From the NCBI GenBank assembly GCA_024697705.1, contig JAILFF010000014.1, forward strand, positions 1 through 5,284: a stretch of DNA of 5,284 nucleotides, read 5' to 3'. The notes beneath the pieces were generated by a model that made no database searches, was not told the DNA's origin, and saw nothing but the letters and a program-made list of their open reading frames with translations. Made by a program: the position numbers and the translations under genes. Positions 1-4,646 of this stretch are shown in pieces. The stretch is from Ruminococcus sp. (GTDB taxonomy: Bacteria > Bacillota > Clostridia > Oscillospirales > Ruminococcaceae). Numbering within the stretch: the stretch's first letter is position 1; every line of letters starts with the position of its first letter.

Positions 1-1
1 T

Positions 2-33
2 ATTTGCGAAAGAGCGCAGCGATTTTCGCAAAT
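2..33 (-). repeat. Hairpin repeat copy C (10-bp stem, 12-base loop) at the window edge
   Basis: ATTTGCGAAA (2-11) pairs perfectly with TTTCGCAAAT (24-33) around the loop GAGCGCAGCGAT (12-23). The loop matches those of the hairpins at 110-141 (reverse strand) and 4004-4035 except for one base (GAGCGC versus GAGCGG), while the outer stem differs. Orientation is that of copy B and opposite to copy A. In copy B the hairpin follows an AATTGCCGATTTTA arm, so the rest of a third composite element may lie just left of the window; that part is inference. Confidence 0.75.
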
Positions 34-109
34 GAATAGCACAAATGTCCGAATATCACAACGGCGGGGAAAAGCTCATACAGACATAATACGGTCGTTC
101 GCGCCGCTG

Positions 110-141
110 TTGCATGAAAATCGCTCCGCTCTTTCATGCAA
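110..141 (+). repeat. Hairpin module of copy A
   Basis: TTGCATGAAA (110-119) pairs at all 10 positions with TTTCATGCAA (132-141) around ATCGCTCCGCTC (120-131). On the opposite strand the loop reads GAGCGGAGCGAT, identical to copy B. The seven outer stem bases differ at several positions from copies B and C, but each change is matched on the other arm, so pairing is preserved. Confidence 0.8.
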
Positions 142-231
142 TAAAATCGGCAATTCACTTGTTCTCGTCACGATATGCAGAATCATTCGCTTCTGCCTTT
201 TTGGGAGCTTTTCTCTGAATTGCCGATTTTA
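142..231 (+). repeat. 15-bp inverted arms with 60-base interior (copy A)
   Basis: TAAAATCGGCAATTC (142-156) and GAATTGCCGATTTTA (217-231) are exact reverse complements. The interior is 60 bases, the same as in copy B, with the conserved word GCAGAATCATTC and a TTTTCTCT end. The innermost pair is C-G here and T-A in copy B, a compensated change. In RNA or single-stranded DNA this would form a long stem capped by a large loop; in duplex DNA it could be a pair of protein sites. Confidence 0.75.
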
Positions 232-285
232 TTTTAGAGGTGCGGTTTTCTTTCTCCGAATCGTTTTCTGCCGACCACGGCTTTC

Positions 286-322
286 GTGGGGGAAACCCTT
301 CTGAAGAAGGGTTCTCCCCCAC
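286..322 (+). repeat. Long hairpin of the 65-bp conserved end (copy A)
   Basis: GTGGGGGA (286-293) plus AACCCTTC (294-301) pair with GAAGGGTT (306-313) and TCCCCCAC (315-322), giving 16 bp with one bulged C (314) and a TGAA loop. No run of T follows on either strand, so it does not fit a standard intrinsic terminator, although it could still stop or slow transcription coming from the left. Translation of this block gives the spurious peptide LLKKG.PPHPLPKTFGLP also encoded by copy B. Confidence 0.7.
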
Positions 323-421
323 ACCCCCTTCCTAAGACTTTTGGTTTGCCTTTATTTTCGGTATGCCTTCTTTTTGTTATTTCTTTTTTCTTATTCTTTT
401 TATTGTTTGCACAAAAGACAC

Positions 422-450
422 TTGAAAAGTACAAAAAAATGTGCTATAAT
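422..450 (+). promoter_or_regulatory. Sigma-A-type promoter for uvrC, extended -10
   Basis: TTGAAA (422-427) and TATAAT (445-450) are separated by exactly 17 bases, and TGC directly precedes the -10 (TGn extended motif). A pyrimidine-rich, A/T-rich stretch lies upstream. Transcription would be expected to begin near 456-458, leaving a leader of only about 13-15 bases, so the ribosome binding site would be at the very 5' end of the message. The match is seen in sequence; activity is inferred. Confidence 0.8.
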
Positions 451-456
451 ATTATC

Positions 457-466
457 AAAGAGGTGA
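457..466 (+). promoter_or_regulatory. Ribosome binding site of uvrC
   Basis: AAAGAGGTGA ends four bases before the GTG at 471. It fixes the GTG as the start: the next in-frame ATG, codon 30, lies inside the GIY-YIG domain. Confidence 0.8.
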
Positions 467-470
467 GACC

Positions 471-2321
471 GTGACTATCTCCGAAGAACAAAACCCAAAT
501 CTCGTCTTTCTGCGCGATAAAACTTCAAAACTTACTGCTAAACCCGGCTGCTATCTCATGAAGGATAACTCGGGAAAAATAATCTACGTCGGTAAAGCCA
601 AAAACCTCCATAACCGCGTGAACAGCTACTTCCGTAAGGGTCAGGATCACCTGCCGAAGGTGTGGAAAATGGTCTCGCTCGTTAAGGATTACGATTTCAT
701 CGTTACCGATTCCGAATTCGAGGCGCTTGTGCTCGAATGTTCGCTCATAAAACAGTATTCGCCCAAATATAATATACTGCTCAAAGATGACAAGGGTTAC
801 AGCTATATCCGCGTTTCGGACGAGCCTTACCCCCGCCTGACCGCCGTTCTGCAAAAGGAGGACGACGGTGCGCAGTATATCGGTCCGTATATAAGCTCCT
901 ACTCGGTAAGGCAGGCGGTAGCCGAGGCTAACAAGGTCTTTATGCTCCCCACCTGCAACCGCAAATTTCCCCGCGATTTCGGTAAGGAACGCCCCTGCCT
1001 TAACTGCTATATCAAACAGTGCATGGGCGTGTGCAAGGGTAACGTTTCGGCGGAGGATTATAAAGCCGCCGTGAATCAGGCGATCGATTACATAAAAAAC
1101 GGCTCGCAGGCAAGCGTTGAACGTATGACCGAACAAATGAACGCCGCCGCCGAAGACCTCGATTTCGAGCTTGCGGCAAAGCTCCGCGACCGTATCAACG
1201 CGATAAAAAAGGCGGCGGAGGATCAGAAGATAGTTACCGAAGATACCCGCGATATGGATATTTTTGCCGTATCGGAAAACAGCGGCAAGGCTTACGGAAG
1301 CGTGCTGATGTACCGCGGCGGAAGGCTCTTCGACAAACACTCCGCGCCGCTCGGCATGACCGACGAGGGAAGCTCCATGCGTGAGGGCTATATGCTCGAA
1401 TTTTACGCGCAGCGCGAGGAGATACCGCACGATATACTTCTTGACGAGCCGATTGAGAACGCCGAACTTATCGAGAAATTCCTGTCGCTCAAATGCGGGC
1501 ATAAGGTGAAGCTCACCGTGCCGCAGAGGGGTGCGCTGCTAAGACTTACGACGCTTGCGAAAAGCAACGCGAGCGAGCATCTGTCGCTCAGAGTCGGCAG
1601 AACGGGCAAGGAAATTTCGGCGCTCGAAGAGCTTGCAAAGGCGCTCGGTCTCGAAAAGCCGCCGCAGTTCATCGAGTGCTACGATATATCGAACTTAGGT
1701 TCGTCGGACATGACCTGCGGAATGGTCGTTTTTGAAAACGGCAGACCGTGCAAGCGCTTCTACCGCAAATTTGCGATAAAGACCGTTCATCAGCAGGACG
1801 ACTACGCCTGCATGACCGAAGCAATAATGCGCCGCTTCAACCGCTATTTCGAGGGCGAGGACGAGGGCTTTTCCACACTGCCCGACCTGATACTGCTCGA
1901 CGGCGGCAAAGGGCACGTCGCGACCATCACCCCCGCCGTGCGCAGTCTCGGGATAAACGTGCCGATTTATGGTCTTGTGAAGGACTCAAAGCACCGCACC
2001 CGCGCCGCGACAGCCTCCGACCATGAGATAAGCCTGCACGCCTACCGCAAGGCGTTCGCGCTCGTCACGCAGATACAGGACGAGGTTCACCGCTTTGCGA
2101 TAAGCTTTACAAAGGCGCGGCACTCGAAGAACACCTTTACGATAGGGCTTACTTCGGTCAAGGGAATAGGCGAGAAAAAGGCGCAGAAGCTCATGACCGA
2201 GTACAAGACCCGCGAGGCGCTTTCCTCCGCGACGGTGGACGAGCTTGCGGCGGCGGCGGGAGTGGGTCAGGAGACCGCGCTTTCCTTATACAAATATATC
2301 CACAGGGACGACGAAGAATAG
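471..2321 (+). CDS. uvrC: UvrC, excinuclease ABC subunit C
   Basis: UvrC is the nuclease of bacterial nucleotide excision repair; it is recruited by UvrB at damaged DNA and cuts 3' then 5' of the lesion. At 616 residues it is full length (E. coli UvrC is about 610). An N-terminal GIY-YIG nuclease domain (about 22-105) has PGCY (25-28), YVGKAKNL (39-46), Arg49, and Glu84 in the EALVLE motif; GCY/YVG are mild variants of GIY/YIG. Cys162, Cys176, Cys184 and Cys188 match the spacing of the four cysteines reported to hold an iron-sulfur cluster in E. coli UvrC. The UvrB-binding UVR motif is at about 215-250 (AAEDLDFELAAKLRDRI). The RNase H-like nuclease domain carries the DDH triad as Asp405 (ECYDIS), Asp477 (LLDGGKGH) and His540 (DEVHRFAI). 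Paired helix-hairpin-helix motifs close the protein (about 558-613, VKGIGEKKA and AAGVGQETA). Start is GTG with a strong RBS and its own promoter. All catalytic residues are present, so it should be active. Confidence 0.97.
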   Translation: MTISEEQNPNLVFLRDKTSKLTAKPGCYLMKDNSGKIIYVGKAKNLHNRVNSYFRKGQDHLPKVWKMVSLVKDYDFIVTDSEFEALVLECSLIKQYSPKYNILLKDDKGYSYIRVSDEPYPRLTAVLQKEDDGAQYIGPYISSYSVRQAVAEANKVFMLPTCNRKFPRDFGKERPCLNCYIKQCMGVCKGNVSAEDYKAAVNQAIDYIKNGSQASVERMTEQMNAAAEDLDFELAAKLRDRINAIKKAAEDQKIVTEDTRDMDIFAVSENSGKAYGSVLMYRGGRLFDKHSAPLGMTDEGSSMREGYMLEFYAQREEIPHDILLDEPIENAELIEKFLSLKCGHKVKLTVPQRGALLRLTTLAKSNASEHLSLRVGRTGKEISALEELAKALGLEKPPQFIECYDISNLGSSDMTCGMVVFENGRPCKRFYRKFAIKTVHQQDDYACMTEAIMRRFNRYFEGEDEGFSTLPDLILLDGGKGHVATITPAVRSLGINVPIYGLVKDSKHRTRAATASDHEISLHAYRKAFALVTQIQDEVHRFAISFTKARHSKNTFTIGLTSVKGIGEKKAQKLMTEYKTREALSSATVDELAAAAGVGQETALSLYKYIHRDDEE

Positions 2322-2351
2322 ATAAAAGATGAAAGATAAAAGATAAAAGAT
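2321..2351 (+). repeat. 7-bp tandem tract (GATAAAA) at the uvrC stop
   Basis: Four units GATAAAA, GATGAAA, GATAAAA, GATAAAA and a final GAT run from 2321 to 2351; the first G is the last base of the uvrC stop codon. A similar but less regular GATAAA tract ends folC (about 3747-3779). Both are followed by TCGCAAAAC and the CAAAAGTCTTAG motif, so the tract appears to be part of the repeat family rather than an independent microsatellite. Confidence 0.75.
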
Positions 2352-2353
2352 AG

Positions 2354-2391
2354 TCGCAAAACAACGGCATATCAAAAGTCTTAGAAAGGGG
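2354..2391 (-). repeat. Truncated copy of the composite repeat after uvrC
   Basis: TCGCAAAAC (2354-2362), then GGCATATCAAAAGTCTTAG (2366-2384) and AAAGGGG match TCGCAAAAC (3782-3790) and the start of copy B (GGCAAACCAAAAGTCTTAGG, 3794-3813). Homology stops at about 2391, before the long hairpin, so only the outermost module survives. Orientation is the same as copy B. Confidence 0.7.
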
Positions 2392-2409
2392 TTGGCACGA
2401 GCAATGTGT

Positions 2410-2452
2410 CGCCCCTACACCGGTTTTCCTCAATCAAGATTTATATGTAGGG
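2410..2452. repeat. Inverted CCCTACA/TGTAGGG repeat upstream of folC
   Basis: CGCCCCTACA (2410-2419) and TGTAGGG (2446-2452, followed by TGCGC) form 7-bp inverted arms about 30 bases apart. The ten-base word CGCCCCTACA recurs at 4611-4620. GTAGGGGCG-type words are common components of dispersed intergenic repeats in Clostridia. The spacer between arms has nothing recognisable. Confidence 0.5.
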
Positions 2453-2496
2453 TGCGCTTGCACGTTTATGATTACTATTCACTAAATACAATTTTT

Positions 2497-2503
2497 GGAA
2501 AGA
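2497..2503 (+). promoter_or_regulatory. Ribosome binding site deciding the folC start
   Basis: GGAAAGA ends five bases before the ATG at 2509. The open frame runs 39 codons further upstream to a TTG at 2392, but that extension translates the repeat remnants and has no RBS, so ATG 2509 is chosen. No convincing promoter is visible in the spacer: TTGCAC (2458-2463) and TAAATA (2483-2488) are 19 bases apart, a poor arrangement. Confidence 0.6.
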
Positions 2504-2508
2504 TACAC

Positions 2509-3774
2509 ATGAAGCATTACGAGGAATTTACATCAAAATATACAAAGCTCGGCAGGCGGGTGAACGACCTTTCGCGGATAGCGGCGCTTTTGCACGAGAT
2601 AGGAGACCCGCAGGAACGGCTTAGATTCGTTCACGTTGCGGGGACTAACGGCAAGGGGAGCGTCTGCGAGATGACGGCTCGGGCGCTGACTGCGGCGGGC
2701 TATAAGACAGGGCTTTTCACCTCGCCGTATATCATTCGTTATAACGACAGGATACGCATCGACGGCAGGGAGGTCTCCGACGCGGAGCTTGACGCGCTTG
2801 CCGACATGGTTTCCCCCGCCGCGGAAAAGCTCTCGGCGCTCGGGTTCTCGCAGTTCGAGATAACTCAGGCGATGGGGCTTCTGCATTTCGAGCGCGAAAA
2901 GTGCGATATCGTCGTGCTTGAAACGGGGCTCGGCGGACTGCTCGATTCGACAAACGTGATACCGCCGCCGATCGTCTCGGTGATCTGTTCGCTTTCGCTC
3001 GATCACACGGCGATACTCGGCGACACGATAGAGCAGATAGCGGCGCAGAAGGCGGGGATAATCAAGCGCGGTTCGCCCGCGGTGCTTTCGGGCGGGAATC
3101 CCGACGAAGCCGTGCGCGTGGTGAAAGAACGGGCGGCGGAGTGCGGCTCTGAGCTTATTATTCCCGAAGAGCCCGAGCCCGTCAGCGTGACGGCGTTCGG
3201 TTCGGGATTCATTTACAAGGGTCATACATATAATGTAAGCATGGGCGGGGCGCATCAGCTGACGAACGCCTGCACGGTGCTTGAAACGCTGGGCGTTCTG
3301 CGGCGGTCGGGCTTTGAGATACCCGCGGCGGCGGTCAAAGAGGGCTTACGCGCCGTGATACCCGCACGTTTGCAGATACTTAAGCGGGAGCCGCTTGTCA
3401 TCGTGGACGGCGGGCACAATCCGCAGGGCGTGGCGGCTTTGGCGGCGGCGCTCGATACTTTGCCGTGTAAGAAACGCGCTGTGATAGGTATGCTGGGCGA
3501 CAAGGACAGTGCGGCGGCTGCGGGGCTTATTGCGGGGAGCTGTGAGCGGTTTGTCTGTGTGGACGGATTTGCACCGAACGCTCGTTCTGACGATGAGTTG
3601 GCGGCTCTGCTGAGGGAGCATGGTGCGGCGGCGACGGCTTCAAAGCTTTCGGCGGAGGAAACTGTTAAGCGGGAGCTTGAAGCCTTGCCGGAGGGCGAAG
3701 CGCTTGTGATATGCGGGTCGTTGTATTTGGCGGCGCTGTTTGCAGAAGATAAAGAGATAAAAGATAAGAGATAA
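2509..3774 (+). CDS. folC: FolC, folylpolyglutamate synthase / dihydrofolate synthase
   Basis: FolC is a cytoplasmic Mur-ligase-family enzyme that uses ATP to add glutamate to folates; many bacterial versions also make dihydrofolate from dihydropteroate. The 421 residues match the usual length. Visible motifs: the P-loop AGTNGKGS (44-51); the folate-binding region FTSPYIIRYNDRIRIDG (70-86); VLETGLGGLLDSTNV with Glu138 as the expected magnesium ligand; SLDHTAILGDTIEQIAAQKAGIIK with Lys181 at the position of the carbamylated lysine; PARLQIL; and the C-terminal domain motifs VDGGHNPQG (Asp300, His303) and GMLGDKDS (331-333). Two deviations stand out: the usual GLGGR Arg is Leu144, and the usual EKAG Glu is Gln180. 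The last residues EDKEIKDKR and the stop codon come from a GATAAA-type tract, so the tail is probably not functional. The gene lies 187 bp after uvrC; co-transcription cannot be judged. Mono- versus bifunctionality cannot be decided from sequence. Confidence 0.95.
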   Translation: MKHYEEFTSKYTKLGRRVNDLSRIAALLHEIGDPQERLRFVHVAGTNGKGSVCEMTARALTAAGYKTGLFTSPYIIRYNDRIRIDGREVSDAELDALADMVSPAAEKLSALGFSQFEITQAMGLLHFEREKCDIVVLETGLGGLLDSTNVIPPPIVSVICSLSLDHTAILGDTIEQIAAQKAGIIKRGSPAVLSGGNPDEAVRVVKERAAECGSELIIPEEPEPVSVTAFGSGFIYKGHTYNVSMGGAHQLTNACTVLETLGVLRRSGFEIPAAAVKEGLRAVIPARLQILKREPLVIVDGGHNPQGVAALAAALDTLPCKKRAVIGMLGDKDSAAAAGLIAGSCERFVCVDGFAPNARSDDELAALLREHGAAATASKLSAEETVKRELEALPEGEALVICGSLYLAALFAEDKEIKDKR

Positions 3775-3779
3775 AAGAT
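3747..3779 (+). repeat. GATAAA-type tract covering the end of folC
   Basis: A tract of GATAAA, GATAAAA, GATAAG and GATAAAA units runs through the final folC codons; the stop TAA is at 3772-3774. It continues into GATACTCGCAAAAC, nearly the same as GATAGTCGCAAAAC after uvrC (2349-2362), and then into copy B of the composite repeat. Confidence 0.65.
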
Positions 3780-3821
3780 ACTCGCAAAACGCGGGCAAAC
3801 CAAAAGTCTTAGGAAGGGGGT

Positions 3822-3858
3822 GTGGGGGATAACCCTTCTTCAGAAGGGTTTCCACCAC
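3822..3858 (+). repeat. Long hairpin of the 65-bp conserved end (copy B), downstream of folC
   Basis: GTGGGGGA (3822-3829) and AACCCTTC (3831-3838) pair with GAAGGGTT (3843-3850) and TCCACCAC (3851-3858), with a bulged T (3830), one G/A mismatch and a TTCA loop. It lies 47 bases past the folC stop. ACAAAAGCC follows on the + strand, so there is no U run and an intrinsic terminator is not supported; mRNA 3'-end protection or factor-dependent termination remain possible. Confidence 0.65.
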
Positions 3859-3913
3859 AAAAGCCGGCGACGGAGCAAAACATCTCGGAGAGAGACAACC
3901 GAACCTCTAAAAA

Positions 3914-4003
3914 TAAAATCGGCAATTTAGAGAAAATCGAACAAAAACGCACAATTGAATGATTCTGCAAGTCTGTATGGAAACAAGGAAATTGCCGATT
4001 TTA
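3914..4003 (-). repeat. 15-bp inverted arms with 60-base interior (copy B)
   Basis: TAAAATCGGCAATTT (3914-3928) and AAATTGCCGATTTTA (3989-4003) are exact reverse complements around 60 bases. The interior keeps GCAGAATCATTC on the reverse strand. The arm end carries T-A where copy A carries C-G. Confidence 0.75.
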
Positions 4004-4035
4004 ATGTGCGAAAGAGCGGAGCGATTTTCGCACAT
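4004..4035 (-). repeat. Hairpin module of copy B
   Basis: ATGTGCGAAA (4004-4013) pairs with TTTCGCACAT (4026-4035) at all 10 positions around GAGCGGAGCGAT (4014-4025). The loop is the same as in copy A, and the stem differs in a compensated manner. Confidence 0.8.
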
Positions 4036-4099
4036 CGAAAGTGCGGGACAGGCACATTCTTTCCGACAGGGCAGGATAAGTCGGTTTGTAATTAATGGC

Positions 4100-4107
4100 A
4101 GAAGGTG
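4100..4107 (+). promoter_or_regulatory. Ribosome binding site deciding the start at 4114
   Basis: AGAAGGTG is six bases before ATG 4114. An in-frame GTG at 4105 overlaps this site and is therefore unlikely to be the start. Confidence 0.7.
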
Positions 4108-4113
4108 ATTCCA

Positions 4114-4575
4114 ATGGTTACAGATGTTAGTGACGAAAAGCTCGAACAGGTCAAGGATATAATAGAACAAATAGCCGGCAGCCGCGACGAAGCCGAGATA
4201 AAAGAGCTCGAAGCAAGTCTGCGTGAGATAACGGGCAGGTCGGATATCAGCGCTTCGGACTGCTTTGAATATTGGAGCCACACAAGTCTGACCGATCTTG
4301 CAATGACTTTTCTTCTGCCCGAACCTGCCAAACAAGGGCTTGACGACGACCGGTTAGCCGAGATAATAGAAAATATTTGGTTTGCGCGGTACAGCAGTCC
4401 CGAGACGGATTATCAGCTGAAAGTCCTGAAAATAGAGACCGGTCTTTCCAATATTTCCGATTATATCTATTACCCCGATACGGTAGGGCTTGACCCCGAC
4501 GCGGGTGTTTGGACGATAATCGAAAAAATATTCGAGGACAGGAATAAACCGCCGATTGCTCTGACAGGCAATTGA
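4114..4575 (+). CDS. Hypothetical acidic protein, 153 residues
   Basis: I do not recognise this family. The protein is soluble in appearance, with no signal peptide or membrane segment, and is strongly acidic: 32 Asp/Glu against 14 Lys/Arg. Residues about 4-42 look like one or two amphipathic helices rich in Glu and Lys. The middle has an aromatic, patterned stretch (ASDCFEYWSHTSLTDLA, 48-63) followed by LLPEP and GLDDDRLAEIIENIWF, and the C-terminal part has ISDYIYYPDTVGLDPDAG. Small acidic proteins of this build include immunity-type and SMI1-like proteins, but I see no motif that proves this. The start is set by a good RBS, and codon use (cgc, gcc, gag-rich) resembles the neighbours. It follows repeat copy B and precedes a membrane-protein gene by 71 bp on the same strand. 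Confidence 0.8.
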   Translation: MVTDVSDEKLEQVKDIIEQIAGSRDEAEIKELEASLREITGRSDISASDCFEYWSHTSLTDLAMTFLLPEPAKQGLDDDRLAEIIENIWFARYSSPETDYQLKVLKIETGLSNISDYIYYPDTVGLDPDAGVWTIIEKIFEDRNKPPIALTGN

Positions 4576-4604
4576 GATGCTTGTATCGGTCGGCGGGCGC
4601 ACAC

Positions 4605-4620
4605 GTAGGGCGCCCCTACA
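4605..4620. repeat. GTAGGG-CGC-CCCTAC palindrome in the spacer
   Basis: GTAGGG (4605-4610) and CCCTAC (4614-4619) are perfect inverted arms around CGC, and the word CGCCCCTACA also occurs at 2410-2419. The spacer between the two unknown genes is mostly this repeat with flanking GGGCGCACAC. The loop of three bases would allow a tight RNA hairpin 27 bases before the next start codon. Confidence 0.55.
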
Positions 4621-4635
4621 ATACTATTTATATAA

Positions 4636-4641
4636 CGGGAG
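4636..4641 (+). promoter_or_regulatory. Ribosome binding site deciding the start at 4647
   Basis: CGGGAG is five bases before ATG 4647. The frame stays open upstream to an ATG at 4572 overlapping the previous stop codon, but those 25 codons translate the GTAGGG repeat (GAHVGRPYN), so the later ATG is preferred. Confidence 0.6.
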
Positions 4642-4646
4642 CAGCT

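Larger units (their letters stand above)
110..350 (+). repeat. Composite structured intergenic repeat, copy A
   Basis: This block is homologous to the reverse complement of 3794-4035 over its whole length (241 versus 242 bp). Modules in order: a 10-bp-stem hairpin (110-141); a left arm TAAAATCGGCAATTC (142-156); a 60-base interior (157-216); a right arm GAATTGCCGATTTTA (217-231); a diverged linker starting with TTTAGAGG (about 233-285); a long hairpin (286-322); and the conserved end CCTTCCTAAGACTTTTGG to GGTTTGCC (328-350). The interior matches copy B at 43 of 60 positions without gaps, and 286-350 matches at 63 of 65. No coding capacity is credible. Such blocks resemble the dispersed palindromic intergenic repeats common in Clostridia; the family name is not known to me. 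Confidence 0.85.
3794..4035 (-). repeat. Composite structured intergenic repeat, copy B (inverted relative to A)
   Basis: Read on the reverse strand this block contains the same modules in the same order as 110-350, with one extra T in the linker: hairpin (4035-4004), arm (4003-3989), 60-base interior (3988-3929), arm (3928-3914), linker with CCTCTAAA at its start (3904-3911 on the + strand), long hairpin (3858-3822), and GGTTTGCC end (3801-3794). Together with copy A it encloses uvrC and folC. It fills most of the 339-bp spacer between folC and the next gene; 4036-4099 shows nothing I recognise. Confidence 0.85.

Noticed and set aside
32..304. 90-codon ORF, with a related 142-codon reverse ORF at 3907-4335; both share an ENRSALS..KIGN..CRII..SLNCRFYF peptide
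   Set aside because: They look like a conserved protein pair, but the shared peptide is exactly the translated composite repeat, and the differences are compensated stem changes rather than codon-position changes. The reverse ORF also runs into the well-supported gene at 4114.
286..322. Intrinsic terminator
   Set aside because: The hairpin is strong, but there is no T run after it in either direction; the same holds for 3822-3858.
286..474. 62-codon ORF with PPHPLPKTFGLP, also found in reverse at 3640-3858
   Set aside because: It is the translated 65-bp hairpin block in two copies; the first overlaps the uvrC promoter and RBS and the second overlaps folC.
525..1502. 325-codon reverse-strand ORF inside uvrC
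   Set aside because: It lies antisense to a complete UvrC with all domains, and is rich in residues typical of shadow frames; no RBS or family motif.
2321..2351. CRISPR or other array
   Set aside because: The units are seven bases with no spacers; a simple tandem tract.
2458..2488. Promoter for folC (TTGCAC and TAAATA)
   Set aside because: The 19-base spacing and poor box matches make this too weak to annotate.
2533..3255. 240-codon reverse-strand ORF inside folC, plus other folC antisense ORFs
   Set aside because: Arg/Pro-rich shadow translation of a GC-rich gene with intact FolC motifs on the other strand.
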